This document shows positions 14,111 to 24,973 of a stretch of DNA of 25,160 bases, in pieces (the first letter of the stretch is position 1; every line of letters starts with the position of its first letter). Both the position numbers and the translations under genes were made by a program. The notes under the pieces were generated by a model. The model saw only the letters and a list, made by a program, of their open reading frames with translations, made no database searches and was not told the origin of the DNA. The stretch lies in NCBI GenBank assembly GCA_900550835.1, contig URTP01000013.1, positions 1-25,160 on the forward strand. The letters are read 5' to 3'. The DNA is from an uncultured Collinsella sp. (lineage in GTDB: Bacteria > Actinomycetota > Coriobacteriia > Coriobacteriales > Coriobacteriaceae).

Positions 14111-15544
14111 ATGGCTGTTATTAATGTGCTGCCTTCGGATGGGAAGGTTATTGACGAGGGCCCAGTTGGTTGCTCTGCTGATGTTCACTGTGATGACTTT
14201 CGTCATCTCGATGTTGGACTGCCGCCCGAGATTCTTCGTCTTAAGGATGCCGGGTATTTGACGCAGGCTGTTGCTGCCTGCGATCGCCTTTTGGAGCAGA
14301 ACCCCGAGCCTTCGCTGGCTGCTTGTGTTCGTGCCGAGCGGTATCGCATGCTCGAGACGCCGCTTCATTTTTCGGTGTCGCGCGATCAGGCTATTGCGAT
14401 GATTCGCGAGGAGTGGCCAGAGTTTATCGAAGAGCAGTTTGATGACCTGATTAATCGTAAGCGTATTGACTGGCGCTTTATCGATGGCGAGCTGTTCGTT
14501 CTCGACAACTTCCTTGATTCTTTGCGCGTGTATCCCAAGGAGGTTCCGGGTCTGCGCCCCGATTCTACGGATGGTATGGCGCTGCGCAATCAGATGCTTA
14601 AGGAGATGGAATCGCAAGGCGGGCTGTCTCGCGCCATTACGCTCAAGGCATGCGTGTCTGTTCCTGGTGCTCTGGAGGGAGAGACTGTTCGCTCGTGGCT
14701 ACCCGTTGCCGCCGCCTGTCGTCAACAGTCTCATATCGAGGTTCTCGATATGACGCCGGAGGGTGCTGTTGCCCCCGCGAATGCTTCGGCGCGTACCGCC
14801 TCGTGGTCTTCTTCGAGTGAGCGCTCATTCTCGGTGACCTATCGCTATCAAATTGATGCCGCTTATCGTGATGTCTATGGGGGTGCGCTTCCGGTGCATC
14901 CTTGCATGGACGTGCCACTGCCCGTGGACACCTCCGAGGACCGTCCGCACATTGCATTCACGCCGTATCTGCAGCAGCTGACGGCCCGTGTCATTGACGG
15001 GCTCGAGGATCCGCTCGATCGCGCCCGTGCTATCTATGATTACCTGACGCAGCATATCGACTATCGCTATCAGCCGCCGTACTTGCTTTTGGGATCTATT
15101 GCCGATGACTGCGCGCATTCGCTCCGCGGCGATTGCGGCGTTATGGCGCTCACGTTTATCACCATGTGCCGTATCGCGGGCGTGCCTGCCCGTTGGCAGA
15201 GCGGCCTGTATGTTACGCCCGATTCGGTGGGGTCGCACGACTGGGCAGAGTTCTATACGCCGCAGACCGGTTGGCTCAACGCCGACGTATCGTTTGGTTC
15301 CTCTGCGCGCAGAATGGGGGAGGAGTGGCGCCGTCGTCACTACTTCGGCAATCTCGACCCGTGGCGCCTGGTGGCCAACGATCGATTCCAGGCTGAGCTT
15401 GTGCCTGCTTTCGATGGTATGCGCGAGGATCCCTATGACAACCAGATGGGCGAAGCCTCGGTTAACGGACGCGGGTGCCGCCGGCGCGAGATGCTCCGCT
15501 CGGTCGAACTCATCGAAATGCTTGAAGTTCCATTTTCGGACTAA
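14111..15544 (+). CDS. Transglutaminase-like cysteine-protease-fold protein
   Basis: With ATG 14111 as start the protein has 477 residues. The C-terminal part (about 300-400) is a transglutaminase-like domain with an intact triad: C342 in LRGDCGVMALTF, H376 in GSHDWAEFY and D392 in LNADVSFG. The stretch before it, ARAIYDYLTQHIDYRYQ, is the usual helix preceding the catalytic cysteine. The N-terminal 300 residues match no family I can name. They include DRLLEQNPEP, which resembles a helical repeat, and a region rich in beta-strand-like sequence. No signal peptide or membrane segment is seen, so it is probably cytoplasmic. The domain is found in bacterial peptidases and in proteins of unknown role, and no substrate can be given. 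An upstream in-frame GTG (14093) is possible, but GGAG at 14100-14103 favours ATG 14111. It has its own promoter and is not in an operon. Confidence 0.85.
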   Translation: MAVINVLPSDGKVIDEGPVGCSADVHCDDFRHLDVGLPPEILRLKDAGYLTQAVAACDRLLEQNPEPSLAACVRAERYRMLETPLHFSVSRDQAIAMIREEWPEFIEEQFDDLINRKRIDWRFIDGELFVLDNFLDSLRVYPKEVPGLRPDSTDGMALRNQMLKEMESQGGLSRAITLKACVSVPGALEGETVRSWLPVAAACRQQSHIEVLDMTPEGAVAPANASARTASWSSSSERSFSVTYRYQIDAAYRDVYGGALPVHPCMDVPLPVDTSEDRPHIAFTPYLQQLTARVIDGLEDPLDRARAIYDYLTQHIDYRYQPPYLLLGSIADDCAHSLRGDCGVMALTFITMCRIAGVPARWQSGLYVTPDSVGSHDWAEFYTPQTGWLNADVSFGSSARRMGEEWRRRHYFGNLDPWRLVANDRFQAELVPAFDGMREDPYDNQMGEASVNGRGCRRREMLRSVELIEMLEVPFSD

Positions 15545-15583
15545 TCAACAGAAAGCTGTGATAAACTAACTCACGCATTACGT

Positions 15584-15658
15584 GCCCGAGTGGCGGAATT
15601 GGCAGACGCAGTGGACTCAAAATCCAACGTGCGAGTTCGAGTCTCGCCTCGGGCACCA
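15584..15658 (+). tRNA. tRNA-Leu (anticodon CAA), variable arm apparently deleted
   Basis: The acceptor stem GCCCGAG/CTCGGGC, D arm with GGCGGAATTGGCAGACGC (typical of leucine tRNAs), anticodon loop CTCAAAA (CAA, reads UUG), T arm GCGAG-TTCGAGT-CTCGC, discriminator A and encoded CCA are all present. Between the anticodon stem (3' strand TCCAA) and the T stem there are only three bases (CGT), where leucine tRNAs normally have an arm of ten or more. The total is 75 nt instead of about 85-88, and the first anticodon-stem pair becomes a G-A mismatch. Compared with E. coli leuX, it looks like loss of about ten bases. It may be non-functional or an unusual short-arm leucine tRNA. A rough -10 (GATAAACT, about 15560) precedes it. 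Confidence 0.85.
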
Positions 15659-15677
15659 TACATGCAAGTGAGCGTCC

Positions 15678-15700
15678 AAGGGGGTCAAGGCCCCCTTTTT
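15678..15700 (+). terminator. Terminator of the tRNA-Leu gene
   Basis: AAGGGGG (15678-15684) and CCCCCTT (15691-15697) form a 7-bp stem with a TCAAGG loop and run into TTTTT, 20 bases after the tRNA. Confidence 0.9.
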
Positions 15701-15819
15701 CGTGCCGAACTCGCGTGAGCGCGCGGAGCGTTAAGCAAACAGGCCTGTGGCCTGTTTGTAGCGGAGCGTGGCGAGGGCGCCGTGCGCCCGAAGCCCGGGG
15801 CTTCGCGAAGCGAAGGCCC

Positions 15820-15850
15820 TTCGAGTCTCGCCTCGGGCACCATACATGCA
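15820..15850 (+). repeat. Second copy of the tRNA-Leu 3' end (31-base exact direct repeat)
   Basis: The 31 bases from the T-loop TTCGAGT through CCA to ATACATGCA (15636-15666 in the tRNA gene) recur exactly at 15820-15850, 184 bases downstream. Similarity continues into the terminator that follows each copy. A repeated tRNA 3' end is the classic footprint of a tyrosine-recombinase attachment site. No integrase or other gene lies between the copies. Confidence 0.85.
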
Positions 15851-15860
15851 CCTGCGCTTC

Positions 15861-15882
15861 AAGGGGGTCAAGGCCCCTTTTT
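15861..15882 (+). terminator. Duplicated terminator after the second tRNA 3' end
   Basis: AAGGGG and CCCCTT pair around a GTCAAGG loop, followed by further T residues. It is a copy of the terminator at 15678-15700 with one C lost, and would stop any transcript crossing the repeat unit. Confidence 0.8.
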
Positions 15883-15892
15883 CGTGTACGTA

Positions 15893-15921
15893 ATGTGATA
15901 ACGCGCGGTACGTGTTATTAT
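15893..15921 (+). promoter_or_regulatory. Probable promoter of infC-rpmI-rplT
   Basis: An extended -10 TGTTATTAT (TATTAT at 15916-15921) lies 17 bases after a partial -35 ATGTGA (15893-15898). It is just after the duplicated tRNA terminator and gives a leader of about 175 bases before infC. Confidence 0.5.
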
Positions 15922-15929
15922 TCGCAAGG

Positions 15930-16084
15930 CGTTGTTCCCGCAATGCCCTAAAGAGGAACCCGAGGGTTCCCACCTTTTGGCGCCAATGAGCAGCTGACTG
16001 GTCATACAACTTAGATTCCCTTCCTCATATTGAGGATGTCTATGTGTACGACCTGGTTGCAAAGAAGCGCCGGGTTATTTTTTT
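15930..16084 (+). promoter_or_regulatory. Structured infC leader ending in a terminator-like attenuator
   Basis: The leader contains hairpins GGAACC-CGAG-GGTTCC (15955-15970), the palindrome TTGGCGCCAA, CCTCA-TAT-TGAGG (16023-16035) and finally ACCTGG (16051-16056) pairing with CCGGGT (16070-16075), followed by TATTTTTTT up to 16084. That last structure is an intrinsic-terminator shape placed only 20 bases before the infC start. In Firmicutes the infC leader is controlled by ribosomal protein L20, the last product of this operon, through premature termination. The same logic is plausible here, but no L20-binding site was confirmed. Confidence 0.6.
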
Positions 16085-16103
16085 ATGAATGGAGGTAGGG
16101 AAA

Positions 16104-16658
16104 ATAGCTAAGTCTGATGACACCCGCATCAACGACGAGATCACTGCATCTTCGTGCCGTTTGATTGGCGTCGATGGCTCTCAGCTCGGCCTGTTCGCCA
16201 TCCGCGATGCCCAGCGCGTCGCTGACGATCAGGGTCTCGACCTGGTCGAGATCGCTCCCAACGCGGAGCCGCCGGTCTGCAAGGTCATGGACTACGGTAA
16301 GTTCAAGTACCAGCAGGCCATGAAGGCCAAGGCCGCTCGTAAGAACCAGTCCAAGGTCGAGGTCAAGGAAATGAAGTTCCGACCCAAGATTGACGTTGGC
16401 GATTACGAGACCAAGAAGGGCCATGTTCTGCGTTTCCTCAAGAAGGGCGCACGCGTTAAGATCACCATCATGTTCCGCGGCCGTGAGATGGCTCACCCGG
16501 AGCAGGGTCTTAACGTTCTCGAGCGTCTCGCCGAGGATCTCAAGCCTTACGCTACGGTCGAGTCCAAGCCTAAGATGGAAGGCCGTAACATGCTTATGCT
16601 GCTCGCCCCGATTAAGGGCGCCTTCGATGAGGATAAAGCGGCAAGCGATACCAAGTAA
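16104..16658 (+). CDS. infC: Translation initiation factor IF-3, probable AUA start codon
   Basis: The 184-residue IF-3 binds the 30S subunit, prevents 50S joining and checks start-codon pairing. The N domain starts at TRINDEI and includes LIGVDGSQLGLF, VEIAPNAEPPVCKVMDYGKFKY and a linker rich in K/R/A. The C domain includes VKEMKFRPKID, DYETKKGHVLRFLKKGARVKITIMFRGRE and LLAPIKG. ATG at 16089 is in frame but has no ribosome site before it, and a perfect GGAGGT overlaps it (16091-16096). Seven bases after GGAGGT comes ATA (16104), which gives the natural N-terminus AKSDDTRIND. IF-3 genes commonly use rare starts (AUU in E. coli) so that IF-3 represses its own translation. The upstream ATG remains a less likely alternative. 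The gene is followed by rpmI and rplT. Confidence 0.95.
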   Translation: MAKSDDTRINDEITASSCRLIGVDGSQLGLFAIRDAQRVADDQGLDLVEIAPNAEPPVCKVMDYGKFKYQQAMKAKAARKNQSKVEVKEMKFRPKIDVGDYETKKGHVLRFLKKGARVKITIMFRGREMAHPEQGLNVLERLAEDLKPYATVESKPKMEGRNMLMLLAPIKGAFDEDKAASDTK

Positions 16659-16690
16659 CTAGTGTTCTGTAACCGATTAAGGAGTATTTC

Positions 16691-16882
16691 ATGCCTAAGA
16701 TGAAGTCCCACAGCGGCACCAAGAAGCGTTTCCGCAAGACTGGTACCGGCAAGCTTATGCGCGCCAAGGCTTTCAAGAGCCACATCCTGAGCAAGAAGTC
16801 CACCAAGCGTAAGCGTGGCTTCCGTCAGGAGACCGAGATCGCCGCTGCCGACCGCAAGGTCATCAAGTCGCGTCTCGCCTAA
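16691..16882 (+). CDS. rpmI: Ribosomal protein bL35
   Basis: This 63-residue, very basic protein starts MPKMKSHSGTKKRFRKTGTGK and contains the family stretch FKSHILSKKSTKRKR, typical of bL35 in length and sequence. It is part of the large ribosomal subunit. ATG 16691 follows AAGGAG. It sits in the conserved order infC-rpmI-rplT, 32 bases after infC. Confidence 0.98.
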   Translation: MPKMKSHSGTKKRFRKTGTGKLMRAKAFKSHILSKKSTKRKRGFRQETEIAAADRKVIKSRLA

Positions 16883-16928
16883 GTTCGCGTTCCCGTTTTT
16901 CGTTTTACCGTCTAGGAGTTGATAGAAC

Positions 16929-17288
16929 ATGGCACGTATTAAGCGCGCTGTTGCCGCCAAGAAGAAGCGCCGTACCGTTATGCACCGTGCGAAGGGTTAC
17001 TACGGTGCCGCTTCGCGTACTTACAAGCATGCTAAAGAGCAGGTCCAGCACTCCCTGCAGTATCAGTATCGTGATCGCCGCAACAAGAAGCGCGAGATCC
17101 GTTCTCTCTGGATCACCCGTATCAACGCTGCTGCTCGCCTGAACGACATCTCTTACTCTCAGTTCATGCACGGCCTGAAGGTTGCCGGCATCGAGCTCGA
17201 CCGTAAGGTCCTGGCTCAGATGGCTTACGAGGACATCGAGTCCTTCAACGAGCTGGCTGCCATTGCCAAGAAGGCCCTCGAGGCCTAA
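16929..17288 (+). CDS. rplT: Ribosomal protein bL20
   Basis: The 119-residue protein begins MARIKRAVAAKKKRRTVMH and contains the conserved GYYGAASRTYKHAKEQV, RRNKKREIRSLWITRINAAAR and LDRKVLAQMA segments of bL20. It binds 23S rRNA early in 50S assembly and, in Firmicutes and E. coli, represses its own operon. ATG 16929 follows TAGGAG. It is the last gene of the operon, with a strong terminator 21 bases downstream. Confidence 0.98.
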   Translation: MARIKRAVAAKKKRRTVMHRAKGYYGAASRTYKHAKEQVQHSLQYQYRDRRNKKREIRSLWITRINAAARLNDISYSQFMHGLKVAGIELDRKVLAQMAYEDIESFNELAAIAKKALEA

Positions 17289-17308
17289 TAGATTCTGTTG
17301 AATCGCTA

Positions 17309-17347
17309 GGGGAGTGTCGCACTGTGCGCGGCACTCCCTCTTTTTTT
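17309..17347 (+). terminator. Intrinsic terminator after rplT
   Basis: GGGAGTGTCGC (17310-17320) pairs with GCGGCACTCCC (17328-17338) through 11 bp, one G-U, around a 7-base loop. TCTTTTTTT follows, ending the infC operon before the rRNA operon. Confidence 0.95.
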
Positions 17348-17824
17348 ATCGAAAGCGCTGGTTTACATAGCTAAAAGCGCGGGTAGATAAGCACTTACAG
17401 GTGACCGATCTCTATATATCTCTTAACCGAAGGGTCATCATCTGATACGTGCGGTCTTGCTGCACTCGACTTTCTACTTCCTATATAGAAAGCCATAGAT
17501 TGTGTAGGACTTGTGAAGAGTGGAATTGACGTCCCACACGGCTTCGCGGTCTGGCAATATATCTCCTTGCCGCGCGGCCCGGTGAGACCGGATCAGCCGC
17601 AAAGCGTGCACCTTGAGAACCGGATACTGCGAGGATGGACACATTCAGTGTCGCATCCGGGCAGACATCGAACCATTTGAAATGGTCTAACTTGGATTTG
17701 TTTTTCGCAAGGCCGCCGAGAGGCGGCCCCGAGAAATTCCTTTTCCTATACAGAACCATATGAATCGAACGGAACCGATCAGCGATGGACTGAGAGGACC
17801 GGACGGGCTCGAAGCCCAAATATT
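17348..17824 (+). promoter_or_regulatory. Promoter region and 5' leader of the rRNA operon
   Basis: No protein gene is seen in these 477 bases. TTTACA-N16-TAGATA (17362-17389) is a possible promoter. CTTTCTA/TAGAAAG and TTGTGTAGGA (17500-17509) follow. From 17547 the leader is structured: GGCAA-N9-TTGCC, CCGGT-GAG-ACCGG, the motif ACCTTGAGAACCGGATA (17610-17626) and GGATG-G-ACAC-N5-GTGT-CG-CATCC. The part 17547-17658 recurs almost unchanged at 25049-25160. TCTTAACC (17421-17428) is a weak boxA-like sequence. These elements probably serve antitermination and pre-16S processing. Confidence 0.75.
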
Positions 17825-22698
<4,874 letters not shown>

Positions 22699-22846
22699 AA
22701 CCGCACCTCGCGGCCCGCGGGACTTCGCGCTCATGCGCGGTCCGGGCACGAGGATGCCCCCGAGTCACCTCCCCTATGCGCCATGCGGCCCCCAGGGCAC
22801 GTAGATGTTAGACCCAGGACACCGTAAACGGTGGGCGCCGCCCACC
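22699..22846 (+). other. 23S-5S spacer with processing-stem arms
   Basis: The spacer begins with the right arm of the pre-23S stem (ACCGC, CTCG and GGCCCGCGGGA, 22700-22722). It ends with the left part of the 5S stem: CCACCGGTCAGCGGC (22842-22856) is an exact complement of GCCGCTGACCGGTGG (22954-22968). No tRNA or coding region is seen. Confidence 0.8.
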
Positions 22847-22963
22847 GGTCAGCGGCCAGAGCATGGGGGGCACGCCCGGTCCCGTTCCGAACCCGGAAGC
22901 TAAGCCCCATCGCGCCGAGAGTACTGCGGGGCCAGCCCGTGGGAGGCCAGGGCGCCGCTGACC
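22847..22963 (+). rRNA. rrf: 5S ribosomal RNA
   Basis: The terminal helix GGTCAGCGGC/GCCGCTGACC, the conserved loop CCCGTTCCGAACCCGGAAGC followed by TAAGCCCC, GCGCCGAGAGTACTGC and GGGAGGCC mark a complete 5S rRNA of about 117 nt. It is the last gene of the operon. The ends are inferred from the terminal helix. Confidence 0.95.
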
Positions 22964-22997
22964 GGTGGACGGCACCGAGCCGTCGGATGACTTGAAG

Positions 22998-23029
22998 AAG
23001 GGGGAGGCCTAGCGGCCTCCCCCTTTTTT
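22998..23029 (+). terminator. Terminator of the rRNA operon
   Basis: GGGGGAGGCC (23000-23009) and GGCCTCCCCC (23014-23023) form a perfect 10-bp stem with a TAGC loop, flanked by AA/TT and followed by TTTTTT. Confidence 0.97.
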
Positions 23030-23105
23030 GCGTTTACGGGCAACATTCCTTATGCAATTAAATCAATTTAATCATCCATCGCTGAATATAGACGTTCACC
23101 GTTCT

Positions 23106-23161
23106 TTGGTCGGTTCTCTGTTCTCAATGGACTAATATTTGCTTTAGCGCACTGCTGCGCT
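23106..23161 (+). promoter_or_regulatory. Probable promoter and leader hairpin of the phosphoglucomutase gene
   Basis: TAATAT at 23133-23138 is a reasonable -10. Candidate -35 sequences (TTGGTC at 23106, TCGGTT at 23110) are poor or badly spaced. AGCGCA-CTGC-TGCGCT (23146-23161) is a perfect small hairpin in the presumed leader, 50 bases before the start codon. The AT-rich stretch 23046-23085 may assist the promoter. Confidence 0.35.
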
Positions 23162-23210
23162 TGTCCTGTTTTACACGGGTCGTTTTATTGATTGTGAAGG
23201 AAGGACTCAC

Positions 23211-24905
23211 ATGGCAGATGTTCATGAGCTGCTTGATACTTGGATTGCCAATGTCAAGGACGAGGAGCTCCTCGCTGAGCTTAACACGATGAAGGAGCAG
23301 GGTGATGAGGACGCCATCACCGATGCTTTCTTCCAAGATCTCGCCTTCGGTACTGCCGGCCTTCGCGGCACTATCGGTGCGGGCACTAACCGTATGAATA
23401 TCTATACGGTCGGTCGTGCGACCCAGGGATTCGCTGACTACCTCAATGCGACCTTCGAGCATCCAACGGTTGCCATCGCTCGCGATAGCCGCAATAAAGG
23501 TGAGCTGTTCGTTAAGACGACGGCTGCCATTCTTGCAGCAAACGGCGTGACTGCCCTCGTTTATCCCAAGATTTCTCCTGTGCCGACGCTCTCCTGGGCC
23601 GTCCGTGATCTTAAGTGCTCCGGTGGCATTTGCATGACCGCTAGTCATAACCCGGCACCGTATAACGGCTATAAGGCCTATGGCCCCGACGGCTGCCAGA
23701 TCACCAGCGAGGCCGCCGATGCAATTTCTAAGGCTATCGCCGAGACCGATACGTTCACCGGTGTGAAGTCCATGGACTTCGATGAGGCTCTTGAGCAGGG
23801 CCTGGTCAAATGGATCGATGACTCGTGCCTCGAGCGTTATTACGACGCCGTTCTCGCTCGCGGCGTTACGAATCTTTCTGCCGAGGAAATTGCCGGCGCG
23901 CCGCTCAAGCTTGTCTATACGCCGCTGAATGGTACCGGCCTCATTCCCGTTACCACGGTGCTCGAGCGCGCTGGCATCACCGATGTCACGGTTGTTCCCG
24001 AGCAGAAGGAGCCTAACGGCGATTTCCCGACCTGCCCGTATCCTAACCCCGAGATCCGTCAGGCCATGCAGAAGGGCATCGATCTCTGCGAGCAGGTTCA
24101 CCCTGATTTGCTGCTTGCAACCGATCCCGACGCCGATCGTGTTGGCGTTGCCGTTAAAAATGGCGATGACTATCTGCTGCTGACCGGTAACGAGATGGGC
24201 GTCCTACTGCTCGACTATATTTGCAAGACCCGTGCCGCCCGCGGCGAGGACCTCACTAAGAAGGTTGCCGTTACTACTATCGTTTCTTCCGCAATGGTTG
24301 ACGCTCTGGCCGACGAGTACGGTTTTGAGCTCCGCCGCTGCCTGACGGGCTTCAAGTACATCGGCGACATCATTACCTCGCTTTCCGATGCTGGCGAGGT
24401 CGATCGCTTTATCTTTGGTTTCGAGGAGAGCTACGGCTATCTGGCTGGCGACCACGTGCGCGACAAGGACGCCGTGAGCACTTCGCTGCTGATTTGCCAG
24501 ATGGCGCAGTATTACAAGCTCCAGGGTAAGAACCTCGCCGATGCGATGCACGAGCTGTACGAGAAGTATGGCTACTACCACAACAAGACGATTTCGCTGA
24601 GCTATCCGGGTGCTGAGGGTGCGGCAAAGATGGCCGGCATCATGTCCGGTCTGCGCGAGAACCCGCCTGCGGAGCTTGCTGGGTCCAAGATTGAGGCCGT
24701 CGTGGACTACAACACCTGCGTGAACGGCCTGCCGAAGGCTAACGTCATTGAGTTCGATCTTGAGGGCGGCAACAAGGGTATTGTTCGTCCTTCCGGCACC
24801 GAGCCCAAGATTAAACTGTACATCTTCGCCAAGGGCGCGGATGCCGCCGAGGCTGATGCAGCACTTGACGCGATCGAGGAATCCGGTCGCAAGCTGTTGG
24901 CCTAA
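23211..24905 (+). CDS. pgcA: Phosphoglucomutase/phosphomannomutase (alpha-D-phosphohexomutase)
   Basis: The 564-residue protein has all four phosphohexomutase active-site loops: TASHNPAPYNGYK with the phosphoserine S145, the metal loop DPDADR (D305, D307, D309), the sugar loop FEESYG (E405, E406, S407) and the phosphate loop RPSGTEPKIKLY (from R526). It interconverts hexose 1- and 6-phosphates (glucose, possibly mannose) in the cytoplasm, linking glycolysis to UDP-sugar and cell-wall precursor synthesis. The length fits the PgcA-like long type (about 570-580) rather than GlmM (about 450). ATG 23211 follows GAAGGAAGG. It is monocistronic, between an rRNA terminator and a second rRNA leader. 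The exact sugar preference is not readable; the pgcA symbol is a best guess. Confidence 0.95.
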   Translation: MADVHELLDTWIANVKDEELLAELNTMKEQGDEDAITDAFFQDLAFGTAGLRGTIGAGTNRMNIYTVGRATQGFADYLNATFEHPTVAIARDSRNKGELFVKTTAAILAANGVTALVYPKISPVPTLSWAVRDLKCSGGICMTASHNPAPYNGYKAYGPDGCQITSEAADAISKAIAETDTFTGVKSMDFDEALEQGLVKWIDDSCLERYYDAVLARGVTNLSAEEIAGAPLKLVYTPLNGTGLIPVTTVLERAGITDVTVVPEQKEPNGDFPTCPYPNPEIRQAMQKGIDLCEQVHPDLLLATDPDADRVGVAVKNGDDYLLLTGNEMGVLLLDYICKTRAARGEDLTKKVAVTTIVSSAMVDALADEYGFELRRCLTGFKYIGDIITSLSDAGEVDRFIFGFEESYGYLAGDHVRDKDAVSTSLLICQMAQYYKLQGKNLADAMHELYEKYGYYHNKTISLSYPGAEGAAKMAGIMSGLRENPPAELAGSKIEAVVDYNTCVNGLPKANVIEFDLEGGNKGIVRPSGTEPKIKLYIFAKGADAAEADAALDAIEESGRKLLA

Positions 24906-24939
24906 GGCTTTGAAAGCCTATTTCTATAGATAGACGGAG

Positions 24940-24973
24940 GAGGGGATCTCGGAAACGAGGTCCCCTCTTTATT
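24940..24973 (+). terminator. Terminator of the phosphoglucomutase gene
   Basis: GAGGGGATCTCG (24940-24951) pairs with CGAGGTCCCCTC (24956-24967) through 12 bp, one G-U, with a GAAA tetraloop and a TTTATT tail. Confidence 0.92.

Noticed and set aside
15510..16062. Open frames across the tRNA-Leu and its repeat
   Set aside because: They translate tRNA, terminator and hairpin sequence, and the stretches arise from the repeated RNA elements rather than from a gene.
16036..16098. 20-codon leader peptide frame before infC (MSMCTTWLQRSAGLFFYEWR)
   Set aside because: GAGG abuts the ATG too closely to be a ribosome site, and the frame runs through the terminator-like stem. No run of regulatory codons is present.
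16085..16111. 8-codon mini-frame (MNGGRENS) overlapping the infC start
   Set aside because: No ribosome site precedes it, and T residues fill the upstream region. Probably chance.
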